A stretch of DNA of 64,000 bases, taken from assembly GCF_036373705.1 (NCBI RefSeq), contig NC_089863.1:8531857-8595856 (forward strand), in the 5' to 3' direction. The notes beneath the pieces are model-generated. The model had not been told where the DNA came from and searched no databases. It saw only the letters and a list, made by a program, of their open reading frames with translations. The position numbers and the translations under genes were made by a program. Below, piece by piece: positions 47,920 through 61,900 of this stretch. This DNA comes from Amia ocellicauda. Its lineage: Eukaryota > Chordata > Actinopteri > Amiiformes > Amiidae. Every line of letters starts with the position of its first letter. Position 1 is the stretch's first letter.

Positions 47920-49440
47920 TTTATTTCTTGGCAGACGCCCTTATCCAGGGTGACTTACAACATAAGTGCAAACAAAGTGCAAAAATACAGAGAAGTATAA
48001 AGCATCAATTATTACAAATTCAATTTGGCTAAAACAGCAATTCAAAATACATTTTACAAATTCCAATTTACAATGTACACAAGTACAGTAAGTGACTTCC
48101 TACATCCTGGACGGTGAAAGCTAAGTGCTGTCAAGATGTAGGGTCACAGACAAGGGCTACGGGAAAGGGAGCAAGGAGGAAACAATCAAGAACGCGAGGA
48201 GCATAATAAGCTGAAGTGCTATCTAGCAGGGATAGAGGACTAATATTACAAGTGTTGTCGGAAAAGATACGTCTTGAGTAAGCGCCGGAATGAGGTCAAG
48301 GACTCTGCAGTTTTGACTTCGGTGGGCAGGTCATTCCACCACTTAGGGGCCAGGGATGAGAAGGAGTGGCTCTGGAGGAAGGAGAGTGGAGAGGAGGCAG
48401 AGTTAGTCTTCTGGCGCTGGAGGAGCGCAGTGGTCTGGAGGGGATGTATGGAGAGACGAGTGACTGAAGGTAACTCGGTTCAGTGTGGTCGAGACAGCGG
48501 TAGGTGAGGGTCAAAATCTTTAACTGAATGGGTGCTGGTATCGGGAGCCAGTGGAGGGAGCGGAGCAGTGGAGCTTGGAAGAGACGAGAATGGAGAGGGT
48601 CCAGGTCACACATTTATGACGTAGGAGGAGAGCAGAAACTTCAGCATATGAGTGAGGTGAGGTGGGAAAGGGAGAAGGAAATGAAGTGGTGGTCCGAGAT
48701 GCCCATGGGTGTCACGTAGAGTGTTGAAGGGGAGCAGCCTCTAGAGAAGATGAGGTCTAGCTGGCGGCCAGCCCTGTGAGTGGGGGGAGACAGGGAGAGA
48801 GAGAAGTTAAAGCAGTGAAGGAGAGGAAGAAATTCGGCACAGTGGGAAGGGTTGGAGAGGTGGATGTTGAAGTCTCCCAGGAGGATGGTAGGTGAGGACA
48901 GCGAGTGGAGAGAGGAGAGAAGAAAGTCGAGTTCATCCAGGAAGGAGGTGAGTGGACCAGGTGGGCGGTAGAAAACTAGAAGGAAGATGTGAGAGGGAAA
49001 GGTGATTTCCACTGTATGGAATTCAAAGCTGTGGGTTGAGATAGAGGAGAGAGATGGGGGGACAGAGAAGAGGAGAGATGGGGAGAGCAGGAGCCCTGTT
49101 TCTCCTCCCCACCTGGTAAGACGAGGGGAGTGGGACAGGACAAAGAGAGAGGATAAGGCAGCAGGGGTGGTAGAGTTGTCTGGGGAGATCCATGTCTCGG
49201 TGAGAGCGAGGAAATCCAGAGACTGGTGGGAGGCGAAGGCAGAGATGAAGTCGGCCTTGTTGGAAGCTGAGTGGCAGTTCCACAGGCCTCCAGAGAGTGG
49301 AGTAGAGGGGAGGGAGGAGGAGGGGGGGAGAGGCAGAGAGATGAGGTTGGAGGGATTAGTGAAACAATGGTGTGCAGGTGCATGCCGAGAGGAAGAAGAG
49401 AGCAGGACAGGAATTGGAGAGATTGTCATGGTTGCCTGGT
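47857..49440 (-). mobile_element. L2-type LINE, internally deleted
   Basis: On the minus strand, an endonuclease frame (49429-48641) shows GGLWNCHSASNKADFISAFA, LDFLALTETWISP and LLGDFNIHL, then SDHHFISF, the standard endonuclease motifs. It is followed at 48613-48296 by the reverse transcriptase C-terminal end (LLRSLHWLPIPAPIQLKILT, PSYLQSLVSPYIPSRPLRSS). Nearly the whole reverse transcriptase core between them is missing. A 3' UTR and a terminal (TTA)n (47857-47920 on the plus strand) complete the element. It has no 5' UTR and cannot move by itself. Confidence 0.85.
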
Positions 49441-49558
49441 GTTGCTGTTGCTGTGCAGCGTCTCCTCGCAGTCTTCTCCTTGCTGGAGTCCCCGCAGCTA
49501 TAGTCCCTGCCCTTTGGAGATGTTTTTAGAATTTGTGAGAGATGGATTAATACCTGTA

Positions 49559-49600
<42 letters not shown>

Positions 49601-50433
49601 GTGACATTTGCTTTCAACATTGAAACACTGAGGATGGATTTTGAGCTGAAACAAGTCTGTTTGTTAATAGTTCTGCCTGTCTTTGTAATAGGCTTGCACA
49701 TCAATGTCAATATTAATGATACTGCTGTGACTGGACTCGACTGATTCTACTGAAGTAACTTTAGGATTTTTTGGCACCAGATACAAACTCAGTGGATATC
49801 CATTCTGCTTTAAGGATTTGTAGTAGATGTCATGATTTGAATGAAACATGTAAAGTAACAGATTAATAATTTGAATGGGCCAAAAAACAAAGTCCAGGTT
49901 ATTTTGAATATCCCAAGAGATACAAATAATTTGACTGGTTCCCTTGTAGGGCATTGCCAAATCAGGTATACTCTGCTTGGAAAATCACTGGAGTTGGCAG
50001 GTAAAGACAGACAAAGGATAAAGGAGTGGCACTCTCACTGCATGAAGGAGACAGACATCAATTAACAGAGGTAGGCCAATTTAATTGGTGAATGGAGGGT
50101 GAGTGGATGGTGAGGGTAGAGGTGGGGGTGGAGGCGGGCATAGAGGCGGGCATAGACTGATAAGATAGAAAATACTAATCTTTATTCAAAATGATGGTAG
50201 AAACCCATCAAGTAGACATATAGGACAGAGACAGACACCTACAAGCTCTTATGCCATCACAAAATATGTTCAGAAGTTACTTTCTACCACTTATAAATAA
50301 AGATGTGATGCAGTACAAGTTTGTAATTTAACATTTGGTCTGGACTATTGTTGTTGTTGTTGTGTTTTTGTTTTGTTTTGTTTTAGAATCTGGAAAACAT
50401 CTGCAAAACATTACTTAGTTCCATTCTGTAAAA
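49441..50433. other. Upstream region of the D8C-EGF gene
   Basis: Holds a (GTCT)n microsatellite at 49558-49588 and unique sequence. The promoter and 5' UTR of the following gene should lie here, but no TATA box or strong motif is evident. (TTG)n and TTTTG repeats lie at 50350-50384, just before the start codon. Confidence 0.4.
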
Positions 50434-51852
50434 ATGAAGGGGGAATGCATTGTTTTCCTCCTTCTGGGTGAGTGTATATTTCATTTTAAATACATTGTGT
50501 CACTGGCTTACAGGACTATGCAGTATTTTTAAGATAGTTGACCCACTTAGACAACAGTGTTGGGAAAAGTATAGTTGGAAGCCATGAGACATGGTACACA
50601 GATAAACACAATATGTTCCCATGGACAATGACAGGATTTCTTAGTGTGGCCACCATGTATGTATTCACATATTCTAGAGGTTTGTGTTAATTTTGTATGT
50701 TTATTTTTAAGCAAATACATTTACACAGAACTTTTAACATTTGTGGTTGGAAATACAAGCATGACATACTGAAGACCAAAGCCAGTATAACAAGTAAACA
50801 AAGCAAAGAGTTGTGCAAGGCTGGTCAAGATAGTAGACTGAACTACAGGGGCTGGTTGCATAAAACTATGCCACTGACTGAGGGGGAGCCTCCTCACCCC
50901 CAGGCTAACTTGGATCTTTGAATAGACAGCTGGCTTGAGTCTACAGCAACAGACACTGATGCTGAAAGGCAGGCGAAGCCTCCCGCTGACTCACACACCC
51001 CGCTGTCCCGCACACAGCAATCACCACAAACATTGAGACTTCAATAACCAACTCTATATTTTACCTGCACTTCTGTCATTTATTTTTTTTAATTGGTATT
51101 ATATCTGATTAGTAATTTTGTGCTGTATTTAGCACTTTTGTTTTGCTATTGTATCCTATAGCCTACATCACCCTGAATAAGGGCTTCTGGCAATGGAATA
51201 AATAATAATAATAATCATAATAATAATCATAAATTAAATTAGCATATTAATTAATCGTTTCTCCCGTCTTTTACAAACACACAGTGGCTTAATGATGTTA
51301 AGTTCTTTCATTTTATCCCACAGCTTGTGTTTGAATGCGTTAGTGAAAGTTTCTGAAAATGGTGATCAAATTATAAATTCATCTGACATTATATTTCAAT
51401 AACTAGCATGGATTTTCAGTTAACTGGGATCATCGCTGTTAGAGAAACGCCTTTTTATTTTTCATCAGGTGTCTTAAAATTCCCAGATTGCAATGCGATA
51501 TTGACTAAGTAAGACCAGTCTTAGACCAGTCTAAGGAAAGACTGTTCTATGCAATGGTCTTAACTGAGTGTCTATTTTTAATAGGACTTATAATTATACT
51601 AAGACAAAGACTTAGTCTATGTTGATGCAAGTGGATCCAGGTCTAAGTTTGGGCTTATATAGCTCAAGTGAATGCATCCCAAATCGCACACACGTGCTCC
51701 TACACCCTTCGACAAGTGTGCACTTGAGTGAGGAGGGTGTAGGGTGAAGCTAAAAGCGTTCAATGGGACACACTTCTGTGTCAGCCTTTGCCTTCTGACC
51801 GAGAAAGTACCTACGCAGTCTTTGTAAATAATCTTACTCTGCATTTAATTAA

Positions 51853-51900
<48 letters not shown>

Positions 51901-54900
51901 TAGGAGGTGATACTAACAAACAATGTATTTCCAAGTATTTCCATTCACCCCATCGTGCTCATTTGGTGTCCATTAATAACTGAGTGATCCAAGCATCCTA
52001 TCCAGTCTGATTTTAAATGTTCCCAATTTTTTTGCTTCAATAACATCGCTGGGGAGTTTGTTCCAGATTGTAACAACTCTCTGTGTGCTTCTGGAAATAC
52101 TTTATGCACAGCATTCACTTCTTTAAGGTCTTTGTCTATCATCACACACCTAGAAAACATTTATAATTTCACTATAAAGCATGTCTCTAGACATAATATA
52201 TTCTTACCAAGGAGAAAATGCTGGTGTGGCTTCCTTTATCTTCTGAAGACAATTAGCAATAATATCAGTTGTCTCTCCACTTACAATGAAGTAAGCAACT
52301 GGTACACCCCGTCTGGTTTGGTTTTGTGTGATCAGTGCGTAAAAGACATAACCATATGATGTATTGCCTTTCTATGTCGCATTCAGAAAGACCATTGTAT
52401 TATCATGGTCAAGCAACTACTTCTTCTGCCAATCATTCTGAATCACTATTATTAAAGGCTGGCTCGTAGGTCTATACAGAGGTTGGTAGAAAACGACATG
52501 ATTTACAAGTCCAGATTTTACCAGTTCATCGACACTTATGCTGTCATTTTCGTCAAGCCTGGTAGCTGAGGCTAATAAGCGTTGCACATACCAAACATCT
52601 GTAGGAGTTAGGTAGTAGCGTCTGTCTAAGGCATCACTGTGACCTTGATCTCTTGCCCACTGTAATGCTTTCAAAATAACTTGATTTGCTGAACAACCTT
52701 GACTTATCCATATCTGTAAAAGACTGAATAATGTTTCATCGATTCGATTCACAACATTCTCTTGTGGATTACCTAAAGCATGCCCATTTTGGTATAATTG
52801 CATTCGTACAATTAATCCTTGAAAAATAACATCACTAACAAAAGTGAAGTAGACCTAACTCTTACAGCTAATAGCTCTGGTTGTTTGTGGAGTGCATTTT
52901 GCTTTTCCTTTTGTAGCGTAAGGTACACTTATAAATTTCAATTAAAGAAGTGAATTTATAGTATCACCTTATCACGAATCCTGGAATCTTGTAGAACTCA
53001 ATTTCTGTAATAATTGGACGCAGACACCAATTCCAAAGATATAAATTGTCAAATTTATTCAAAACAAAGACTAAATGTAGCACTACACTAATTATACAAA
53101 AGGGAAAAACTAATTAAAATTCAACTCTAGATCAACAAATCAAAGACAAATCACTTCCGTGACCAAATCAAAGACCATGGGATCGCATATGATAACACAA
53201 ATCGTTAAACAAAAAAAGGTTATAAACACATTGACTACAAAACCGGTTAGTAAGACGAAGGGGAGTCTCTCGTTAGTATTATTAGTCAGACATTAAATAA
53301 CTACGCAGGTTAGTATTTATGTCAGGTAACTTCTCCTTATATATATATCAGTCTCATTTACGTTTAGGTGCCGAGAAAGATCCTATCATTACTTGTTACC
53401 ACAATTTCCCTTAACTGATTATTATTCAATGATTAAGGATAGGCAGGGCCACCACTAATCTAATGTCTATTAACTTGTGTCAATTTCAGACTAAACAGTT
53501 AAACAGGAATGAGAAGATATTTCTCGGCGTTGACAGATTTTATTTCTAAAATTATCAACAAAACAGTTTAATGCAACACACATTTATATTTAAGAAAACT
53601 AAATGATATTACACATTCTAGAGTTATGAATCACAGATTAACATTTCTAATTGATTTCTCAAATGTCATGAATCATGAACTCCAAACTGTTAAACTTATC
53701 TGAACTTCGTCGCAGAGAGGCCTCTCTGGCTTCGGGCTCAGATAACAGCACACGGCACGAGGTCCGTGTGGTTTGGAACAAAGGCAGTCCGGTTCGGCTT
53801 TGTCCAAGAACTTCCACTCAGTCGATGCACCTGGAAGTTGGGGTTTCGCGAAAGTAGAGTCGTTTCCAAACAGATTTTCCACTGGTTTGAAGGCTCCAAG
53901 GTTGTGCACAAAATCTTCTTGGCAAGCAGGGTCTCTCACCGTACTTATTTGAAGACAAAGTCTTTGAGGAAAGCAGGGCCCTGTTCGTTCCAAGGGTCAA
54001 GTTTCTTAAGACTCAAATAGCTATTTAAATGACTGACACTTTCGTATACAGTTGACTTAGTCAATTGTCCAGCTGTAAAACTCCACTGATCAGGTGGGCA
54101 CAGGCGGGCAGCGCAGTCTGTAAAGTTCTTTATTTAATAAAGTCCTTTAAAAGAATTCTTCGTACGGCTCAATCTCCTTCTCCCAGTTTAACTCTTCTGT
54201 TGCCGGCAAAGACTTGGTTGGTTTCTGGTTCCGGTTCTGGCAACAGAGCTACAGGTTGAGCTGTGGCAGCGAGTTACTGGTTCAGGTGAGAGAGAGAGAG
54301 AAAGACTGTCCGCTGTTCCTTATAGTCTGTCAGATCAATAGGTGATTGGTTCTTGAGTTTTTGAGATTGGATTTCGGTTTCAGCCCCCAGTGTCCTATTG
54401 GAGGGGGGCTTGATTTATGACTGATGTCAATCTATGCCATCTTTTGGAAATGCCGGTTGGCCTGGGTTCGTAGCTCTGTGTCGGGATTTCGGCTCTCGTC
54501 CACTTCAAAGAGTTTTTATCACCTACAGGCCCCTTTCTCCAGACATCTCATAGCAGAATTCCAAACTATTTGGCCTCTTCTTGGTGCCATCCTCTCCAAA
54601 ACTGTCACTTTGATGCAAACCAAGCTGATGAGCTAAGGGAATCTGATAACTTTGGGGGGGAGAGGTTTTCTTTAGATCAGTGCTTCAGCTCAGAGCCCAA
54701 ATGCTCTTATCCAAATACACCCAACATAACGCTACATACCCCCTTTCTTGAATGGGACTGAGGTCGACTAGGACGTTATCCCCTTCAAGACAAAATAAGA
54801 CGTTAAGCATTTATCTCAAAGTTATGTAACAGAATTCAACAGTGGACTTCACCATTCATCACTCCGAGAAATCAAAGAAAACAAACTAATATTTCATTAT

Positions 54901-57900
54901 TTAAGCAGAATGTATTCCAATCAAATTGACAATCCTATACTAGCACATATACAGGTTACATATTATAACACAAGTACATTAAAACAAAAAAACAAAAACA
55001 ATTGGTATTAGTATTACTCAGGATTGAGTATGGTTACTGATGGTAACCAATAGGTGGAAGTTGATTAACAGAGGGAGGTAACTGGGAATTCAAGTGTTAT
55101 TCAGGCACCTGACCTTCACTATATCTATAATAGTTGGTAGGGACCTGGGTTCGAATGGTTGGCTTACATGGTAAGCTGGTGCCCCCTTTAGGGACATGCA
55201 CAAAAATGGTCTCATTGGGAAGTTGTACCTTGGTGGCTGTATCATATCAGTCATTCAATTCCACTTGCTTTGGTGATTGAACTTGAGCTCACAACCTGTT
55301 CAATAGATCCTGACCAATGATCAACTTCTCTGTTTCAAATTTGGAAATATAAACTGGATGAACCAACTTAATCTTCCCAAAGGTGAACTCTAACAATGCC
55401 TTTCGAGTGAGTTGTGCCTTAGTCTCTGTGTAACTTGTAATGTTCACACTACAAGCTTCCACTTTCAGTCGTTGGTCTGAGGTTTCCATAATTTGTTTCA
55501 GTTCGCCAAATGTGGTGGCAGACATTAAACAAATTTCAGCCCCAGTGTCCAACAAGGCTTCACACTCCCACACATTCTCAATGGTCACTTCTATGTAAAC
55601 TTGCTTGGCTCTGCCTCTCTGTGTCAGATCACCCAGTAACATCACCAAAGGTTCAGCTTGCCTGCAGGCAACTTCCCCCACTGGGAGGTCCCAGTGGGCT
55701 GATGTGTCAGAGAAACCCCCCTGCTGTTCCTCACATCCAATCAAAAACATGGAGGCGGGGACAGGGGGTGGTTCCAGAGCTAGTCATGCCTCAGGTGGCG
55801 AGTCCGGCCCTTTACCCTGGCTACTAACTTCCAGTTTGGGAAGAGGGGGCAAAGGGAGCAGAGCTAAGCGTAGCAGTAGCTCAGAAACTGCAACATTGCT
55901 CAGAGACTGAGTTAACCCAACTGGGTTAGGAGCAGATTTCTTTCCTTTATACTTTTCCTTGTACCTTGTTTTACTTTTACTACACTTAGGATTTTCTTTC
56001 TTTTTTTTATTGTAAGCCTGGGTGTCTTGGGTTCCATCCTTGGGAGGTTCTTTCCTTCTTTGAATCTCTGTCCCCTCTAACTCCAGTGGAGAACTAGGTC
56101 TCTCAGAGCACCTTGCCAGTACTTGGGTGCTTGAATCTTTACGATCAGAGGCGCTATTGTACTTGCTTTCCCAAGCTTTCTGTGCCATTTTACGAATTTC
56201 GGCTATGTTCATATACGTTGCGTCTGCATATAATATGATCATTTCCTTAATCGTTGGGAACAAATTAGCAACAAACAACCCTTTAAAGCTCACCTCTTCC
56301 TCGGCCCCGGGTCGATCTTGACCCGCAAAATAGATTTTCCTAAGCTTTTCATAGTAATCACAGGGGGACTCATGCTTACCCTGTTTGATCTGGTGTGCGG
56401 CAGTCACTGCTGCCACTGGATCAATGAACCTGGAATAGTCCCTAATTAATGCTCTGCACAAGCGTTGAAAACTATCGCAGACCATGGACCCTTGCCTCTC
56501 CATCCAAGAATGGACTTGGCGAGAGGTAGTTTTGCGGATTAGGAGAACCTTTTCCTTCTCCGTAGCCTCAGGATAGAAACGCAAAGCATACTTAATGTCC
56601 TTAATATACGCTTCCACATTTCCTTCCTTGTCTGCTGGGTTAAAGGTTTCACAATCTTTAGCCAGTTCTCTCAACTGGCGCATGTTAACCTTTCGGTCAG
56701 GACTCTCGGGAGAGGAAATTCGTCTGTGCGACGAGCTTCTTACCCTGGGTGGAGAAAGACTACAGGGAGGGGTACGATCAGGACGAGGCAACCCGGGGCC
56801 TAAATGTGGAGACGGTGTGCGACTCCGTGCATTGGCCGGTTCCGGCTGTTTCTTTATGCTGTCAGGTGTCAGCTTTGCAGCCCACCGAGAGGCAGCTTTC
56901 AGGGCCCCTATTTGTTGCTTGAGACGCTCATTTTCAACTTCAGTTGATTTGAGTTCTCCCCTAAGCACCTGATTTACTCTCCTCATTTCTTCACTGTCCC
57001 TTTTTAAATGTATGACCTTGCCTTCGAGTATCTCCATTTTTACAGTGCCCAAATCTTTCTCCCTGACTGTTTTGCAAAGACGCATTTCCAAAACATCCCG
57101 GTCCTTCAAAACTATCCTTTCATTTTCAACCGCTTTACATCTGTCATTTTGCAGACCTTTTACTTGGATCAGAGTTGTTTCCAATTCAGCTTGACATTGT
57201 CTTAAATCATTTCCTAATTGCTCTCTCTGTTCAAGTCCTCTTTTTCAGCATTCAACACAATGACTTGTTTTCCACAAGTATCTAGCTTTCCTTCAAATTC
57301 TAAAACCATTCCATGCCGTTTGGCTCTTTCTGCTTTAGCATACTTTTCTCCTAGCTTTTTCAGTTTTTCAAACTTGCTTATGCTCCAGTTCACTAACCTT
57401 GAGCTCGCAAGTGCTAAGCTAGCCATAACTTTCACCACCTCTATCGACTCTTTTTCGAGTTGCGTCGTAGTGTCGTTTACCAACTGAGTTCGACGCGACT
57501 CTACTTCAAAGTCCAAACTGCCTAGGCATCCCAGGAATTCAGGAATCTCTGTTCCTGGTACCTTAACAATCAATGCTTCACATGGGGACATTTGGGTAAT
57601 CATTGTTTTGGCTATTCAGTAACAACCCAACAGAACAGTACTAGATTAATCACCTAATGACTCTAATGCCAACGCTTAGGATATCAACAATTTATCACAA
57701 GTAACTAAAACAGACTTAACCTTTTGTGACTTTGGAAACCATACACATACCACGTGGGCAATTCTAGAGCGTCCTCTAGAGTACAAACAGTGTATCGTGC
57801 CTACAAAAGTTTTCTTGTTTCAAAACTTTGGAATCTGGATTTCTGGACAAGGCTCTCCAATAACTATTACAGAAACTAGTTCTTTTCAGTCTAAGATTCC

Positions 57901-58905
57901 TCACACGGGGCACCAATTATGTAGCGTAAGGTACACTTATAAATTTCAATTAAAGAAGTTAATTTATAGTATCACCTTATCACGAATCCTGGAATCTTGT
58001 AGAACTCAATTTTTGTAATAATTGGACGCAGACACCAATTCCAAAGATATAAATTGTCAAATTTATTCAAAACAAAGACTAAATGTAGCACTACACTAAT
58101 TATACAAAAGGGAAAAACTAATTAAAATTCAACTTTAGATCAACAAATCAAAGACAAATCACTTCCGTGACCAAATCAAAGACCATGGGATCGCAAATGA
58201 TAACACAAATCGTTAAACAAAAAAAGGTTATGAACACATTGACTTCAGCTCAGAGCCCAAATGCTCTTATCCAAATACACCCAACATAACGCTACACTTT
58301 GTAATTATTCCATCTTTCACAGAAATAGTGAAAATGATGTGCACCTTTGGTTTTAACTGATGGATAATTGCCTTGATTATGGTCATCAATGCTAGCTAAA
58401 AAGTCCTGCATAATTGATTCCTTTGTCTGATCTCTTAACAAATAAACTTCACTTTGGACTTTTTCGTTTCTTTCCGGTTTAAGATTAGATTTAATGGACT
58501 GCACCCAGAGGTCTTCCATATCCAGAATAAACCCTGTGAAAATAGTTAGGAAAGCATTGAAAATAACATACAAAGACACATTAACAAACAAACATACAGT
58601 ATTATCATAGGCAACATTGTTTATTTGAAAAGATGTGGGTAACACAGCCACAACTTACATAATCCAGTACCAAAGGCAGTCATTCAGACAATTCTGATTA
58701 ATATATAATTATTATTATTACTTTATTTAGCTAACACCTTTATCCAGGGTGACTTACAAGATAACAAAACATTTATCTGGGGACAGATACACATACACAC
58801 AGCTCTGCTCTTGTGGCAGACACACACACACACACACACACACACAGCTCTGCTCTTGTGGCAGACGCACACACACAGACACACACAGCTCTGCACTTGT
58901 GGCAG

Positions 58906-58995
<90 letters not shown>

Positions 58996-61900
58996 CTCTG
59001 CTCTGGGGGCAGACACAGATCTGTTTTCAGAGCAGAGATATACACTCACCTAAAGAATTATTAGGAACACCTGTTCAATTTCTCATTAATGCAATTATCT
59101 AACCAACCAATCACATGGCAGTTGCTTCAATGCATTTAGGGGTGTGGTCCTGGTCAAGACAATCTCCTGAACTCCAAACTGAATGTCTGAATGGGAAAGA
59201 AAGGTGATTTAAGCAATTTTGAGTGTGGCATGGTTGTTGGTGCCAGACGGGCCGGTCTGAGTATTTCACAATCTGCTCAGTTACTGGGATTTTCACGCAC
59301 AACCATTTCTAGGGTTTACAAAGAATGGTGTGAAAAGGGAAAAACATCCAGTATGCGGCAGTCCTGTGGGCAAAAATGCCTTGTCGATGCTAGAGGTCAG
59401 AGGAGAATGGGCCGACTGATTCAAGCTGATAGAAGAGCAACTTTGACTGAAATAACCACTCGTTACAACCGAGGTATGCAGCAAAGCATTTGTGAAGCCA
59501 CAACACGTACAACCTTGAGGCGGATGGGCTACAACAGCAGAAGACCCCACCGGGTACCACTCATCTCCACTACAAATAGGAAAAAGAGGCTACAATTTGC
59601 ACAAGCTCACCAAAATTGGACAGTTGAAGACTGGAAAAATGTTGCCTGGTCTGATGAGTCTCGATTTCTATTGAGACATTCAGATGGTAGAGTCAGAATT
59701 TGGCATAAACAGAATGAGAACATGGATCCATCATGCCTTGTTACCACTGTGCAGGCTGGTGGTGGTGGTGTAATGGTGTGGGGGATGTTTTCTTGGCACA
59801 CTTTAGGCCCCTTAGTGCCAATTGGGCATCGTTTAAATGCCACGGCCTACCTGAGCATTGTTTCTGACCATGTCCATCCCTTTATGACCACCATGTACCC
59901 ATCCTCTGATGGCTACTTCCAGCAGGATAATGCACCATGTCACAAAGGTGGAATCATTTCAAATTGGTTTCTTGAACATGACAATGAGTTCACTGTACTA
60001 AACTGGCCCCCACAGTCACCAGATCTCAACCCAATAGAGCATCTTTGGGATGTGGTGGAACGGGAGCTTCGTGCCCTGGATGTGCATCCCACAAATCTCC
60101 ATCAACTGCAAGATGCTATCCTATCAATATGGGCCAACATTTCTAAAGAATGCTTTCAGCACCTTGTTGAATCAATGCCACGTAGAATTAAGGCAGTTCT
60201 GAAGGCGGAAGGGGGTCAAACACAGTATTAGTATGGTGTTCCTAATAATCCTTTAGGTGAGTGTACATACATATGGTTAGATGAAGAGAAGACACCTAGC
60301 TTAATACATATTGATATGCATTTCTAAAAATATATTTAACCAACTACATATATTTAAATACTTTTTCCCCCTGTACCAGCAAAGATATCTGGTCCTATTG
60401 TATGTATTAAATGTTTAAGCCTGAACTGTACATGTTAATGATCACTCTTCAAAATGATTAATGATTAATCATGTTAATCTATGAATTCTATGCAAAACGT
60501 GAATATATAAAACGGTATATATTGTACTTACATTTCACGATTAAGATTACAGCCTGTTAGGGTAATGTTTGCTAATTCCATTAATCTTCTTTTCCTGATT
60601 TTTTACTTCAAAATAATTCCACCTGCACTCAGAACACCGTTGGTTTCCAAAAACTCAACTGAGCTTTGTATTGGGCTGTTGCAAGAAAGAGACTTGACTG
60701 TACTTTTGCTGGTTATTAAATGCACCCCACACTTAAGGTGGAAAGAGACATGGCTGTACTGGCGGGACTGGTATCGATAATTGCAGCTGTGGATTACTGG
60801 CGAATGTAATGTGTATCGGTTATAAAGACCTGCCATACTGAAAATGAATGCTCATGCAAAGTAAAGTAAACTCTGACTCTACTATGGTAGTTCAAGTTAT
60901 AATTTAGTTTGTATGACCTGGTGGTGGGTTATACGTAACTGATTTTGTGATATGGTAGGTGTAACCTACCTGGCACCCAAACAACATCGTTATTGTTTCT
61001 GTTTATAAATACACCTCCACAAGGGCACTGCCACTCTTGTGTATGTGTGTGTGATTGCATTTTATTTGGCAGGGTGGCTGAGTTCCTTCCAAAGCTACAA
61101 CTTGGCGTCTTGTGAGTAACTGTATATATGTACATCAGGAATAAAGAAACACTGCTCTGAGAAAATATTAATTCATTAATTTGTTAATCAGTTTTCTGTC
61201 TTTGTAGTAAAGGCTACATAGTTTAATTGCTCACATAAATTCATATTTATTTATTTGATTGGTTTATTTTTAGGTACACAAATAAATAGTATAACACTAT
61301 AATCCTAAAAACACCATCTTTGGACAGCTGTGTTCACTTACTATCAGTATTGCTTACATAGTATTGCTTTGCTAAATGAGAATGAAAACGCAAGCTATCC
61401 CACCTTGCTGGTTTAATGTATTCAGTAACTGCAATAATAAGTGCTTGAAACAGCTGTTGTATAAGAACTACAACTACATATACAACTACAAGTACAAAAA
61501 ATGCTTCATATTGAGGTGGTTGAATGTTTATTTTAGTTTTTTCTTAATTCCAGCCCAGGACCCATGCAGCTCCTATGTAAGCCTGAATGACTCCTGGCGC
61601 AATCATGGGTTCACAGGCTTTGATTTTGAGACTGACTATCAAATGACTGGCATGACATGGTACCGCTTTGTTGGACTTTCTGGAGACGTTATGACCACAC
61701 AGTGCCTTGGGGGTCCTCGCTGTGGAAGCGCTTACCCTGTGTGGATGGACAGCTCTCATCCAAAAGTAGAAGATGGTGCCAGATCTTTAAGATTCTGTAT
61801 AGGAAACTGGATCACCATGTTCAAATATAGAGAATTTGACTGCTGCTATTACGATTGGTATTCGAATGTGAAAGCCTGCCCAGATGGATATTATGTTTAT

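Larger units (their letters stand above)
52912..58296 (-). mobile_element. Ty3/gypsy-like LTR retrotransposon, gag-pro only
   Basis: Both ends start TGTAGCGTAAGG and finish CATAACGCTACA, and a 4-bp CTTT duplication (52908-52911, 58297-58300) flanks the element. The 3' LTR is 52912-54736 and the 5' LTR 57920-58296 in minus-strand sense. The 5' LTR lacks about 1.45 kb of its middle. A primer-binding site (TGGTGCCCCGTGTGAGG) adjoins the 5' LTR, and a purine tract (AAGAAAGGGGG) adjoins the 3' LTR at 54739-54749. The interior holds gag and a retropepsin but no reverse transcriptase, RNase H or integrase. The shared LTR parts differ at about five sites in roughly 325 bp, so the insertion is fairly recent. 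Confidence 0.9.

Noticed and set aside
49002..49529. 175-aa plus-strand frame
   Set aside because: It lies opposite the L2 endonuclease frame, which has clear motifs; this is its antisense shadow.
58723..59102. Frames of alternating Cys-Val or His-Thr
   Set aside because: They are translations of the (CA)n minisatellite on both strands.
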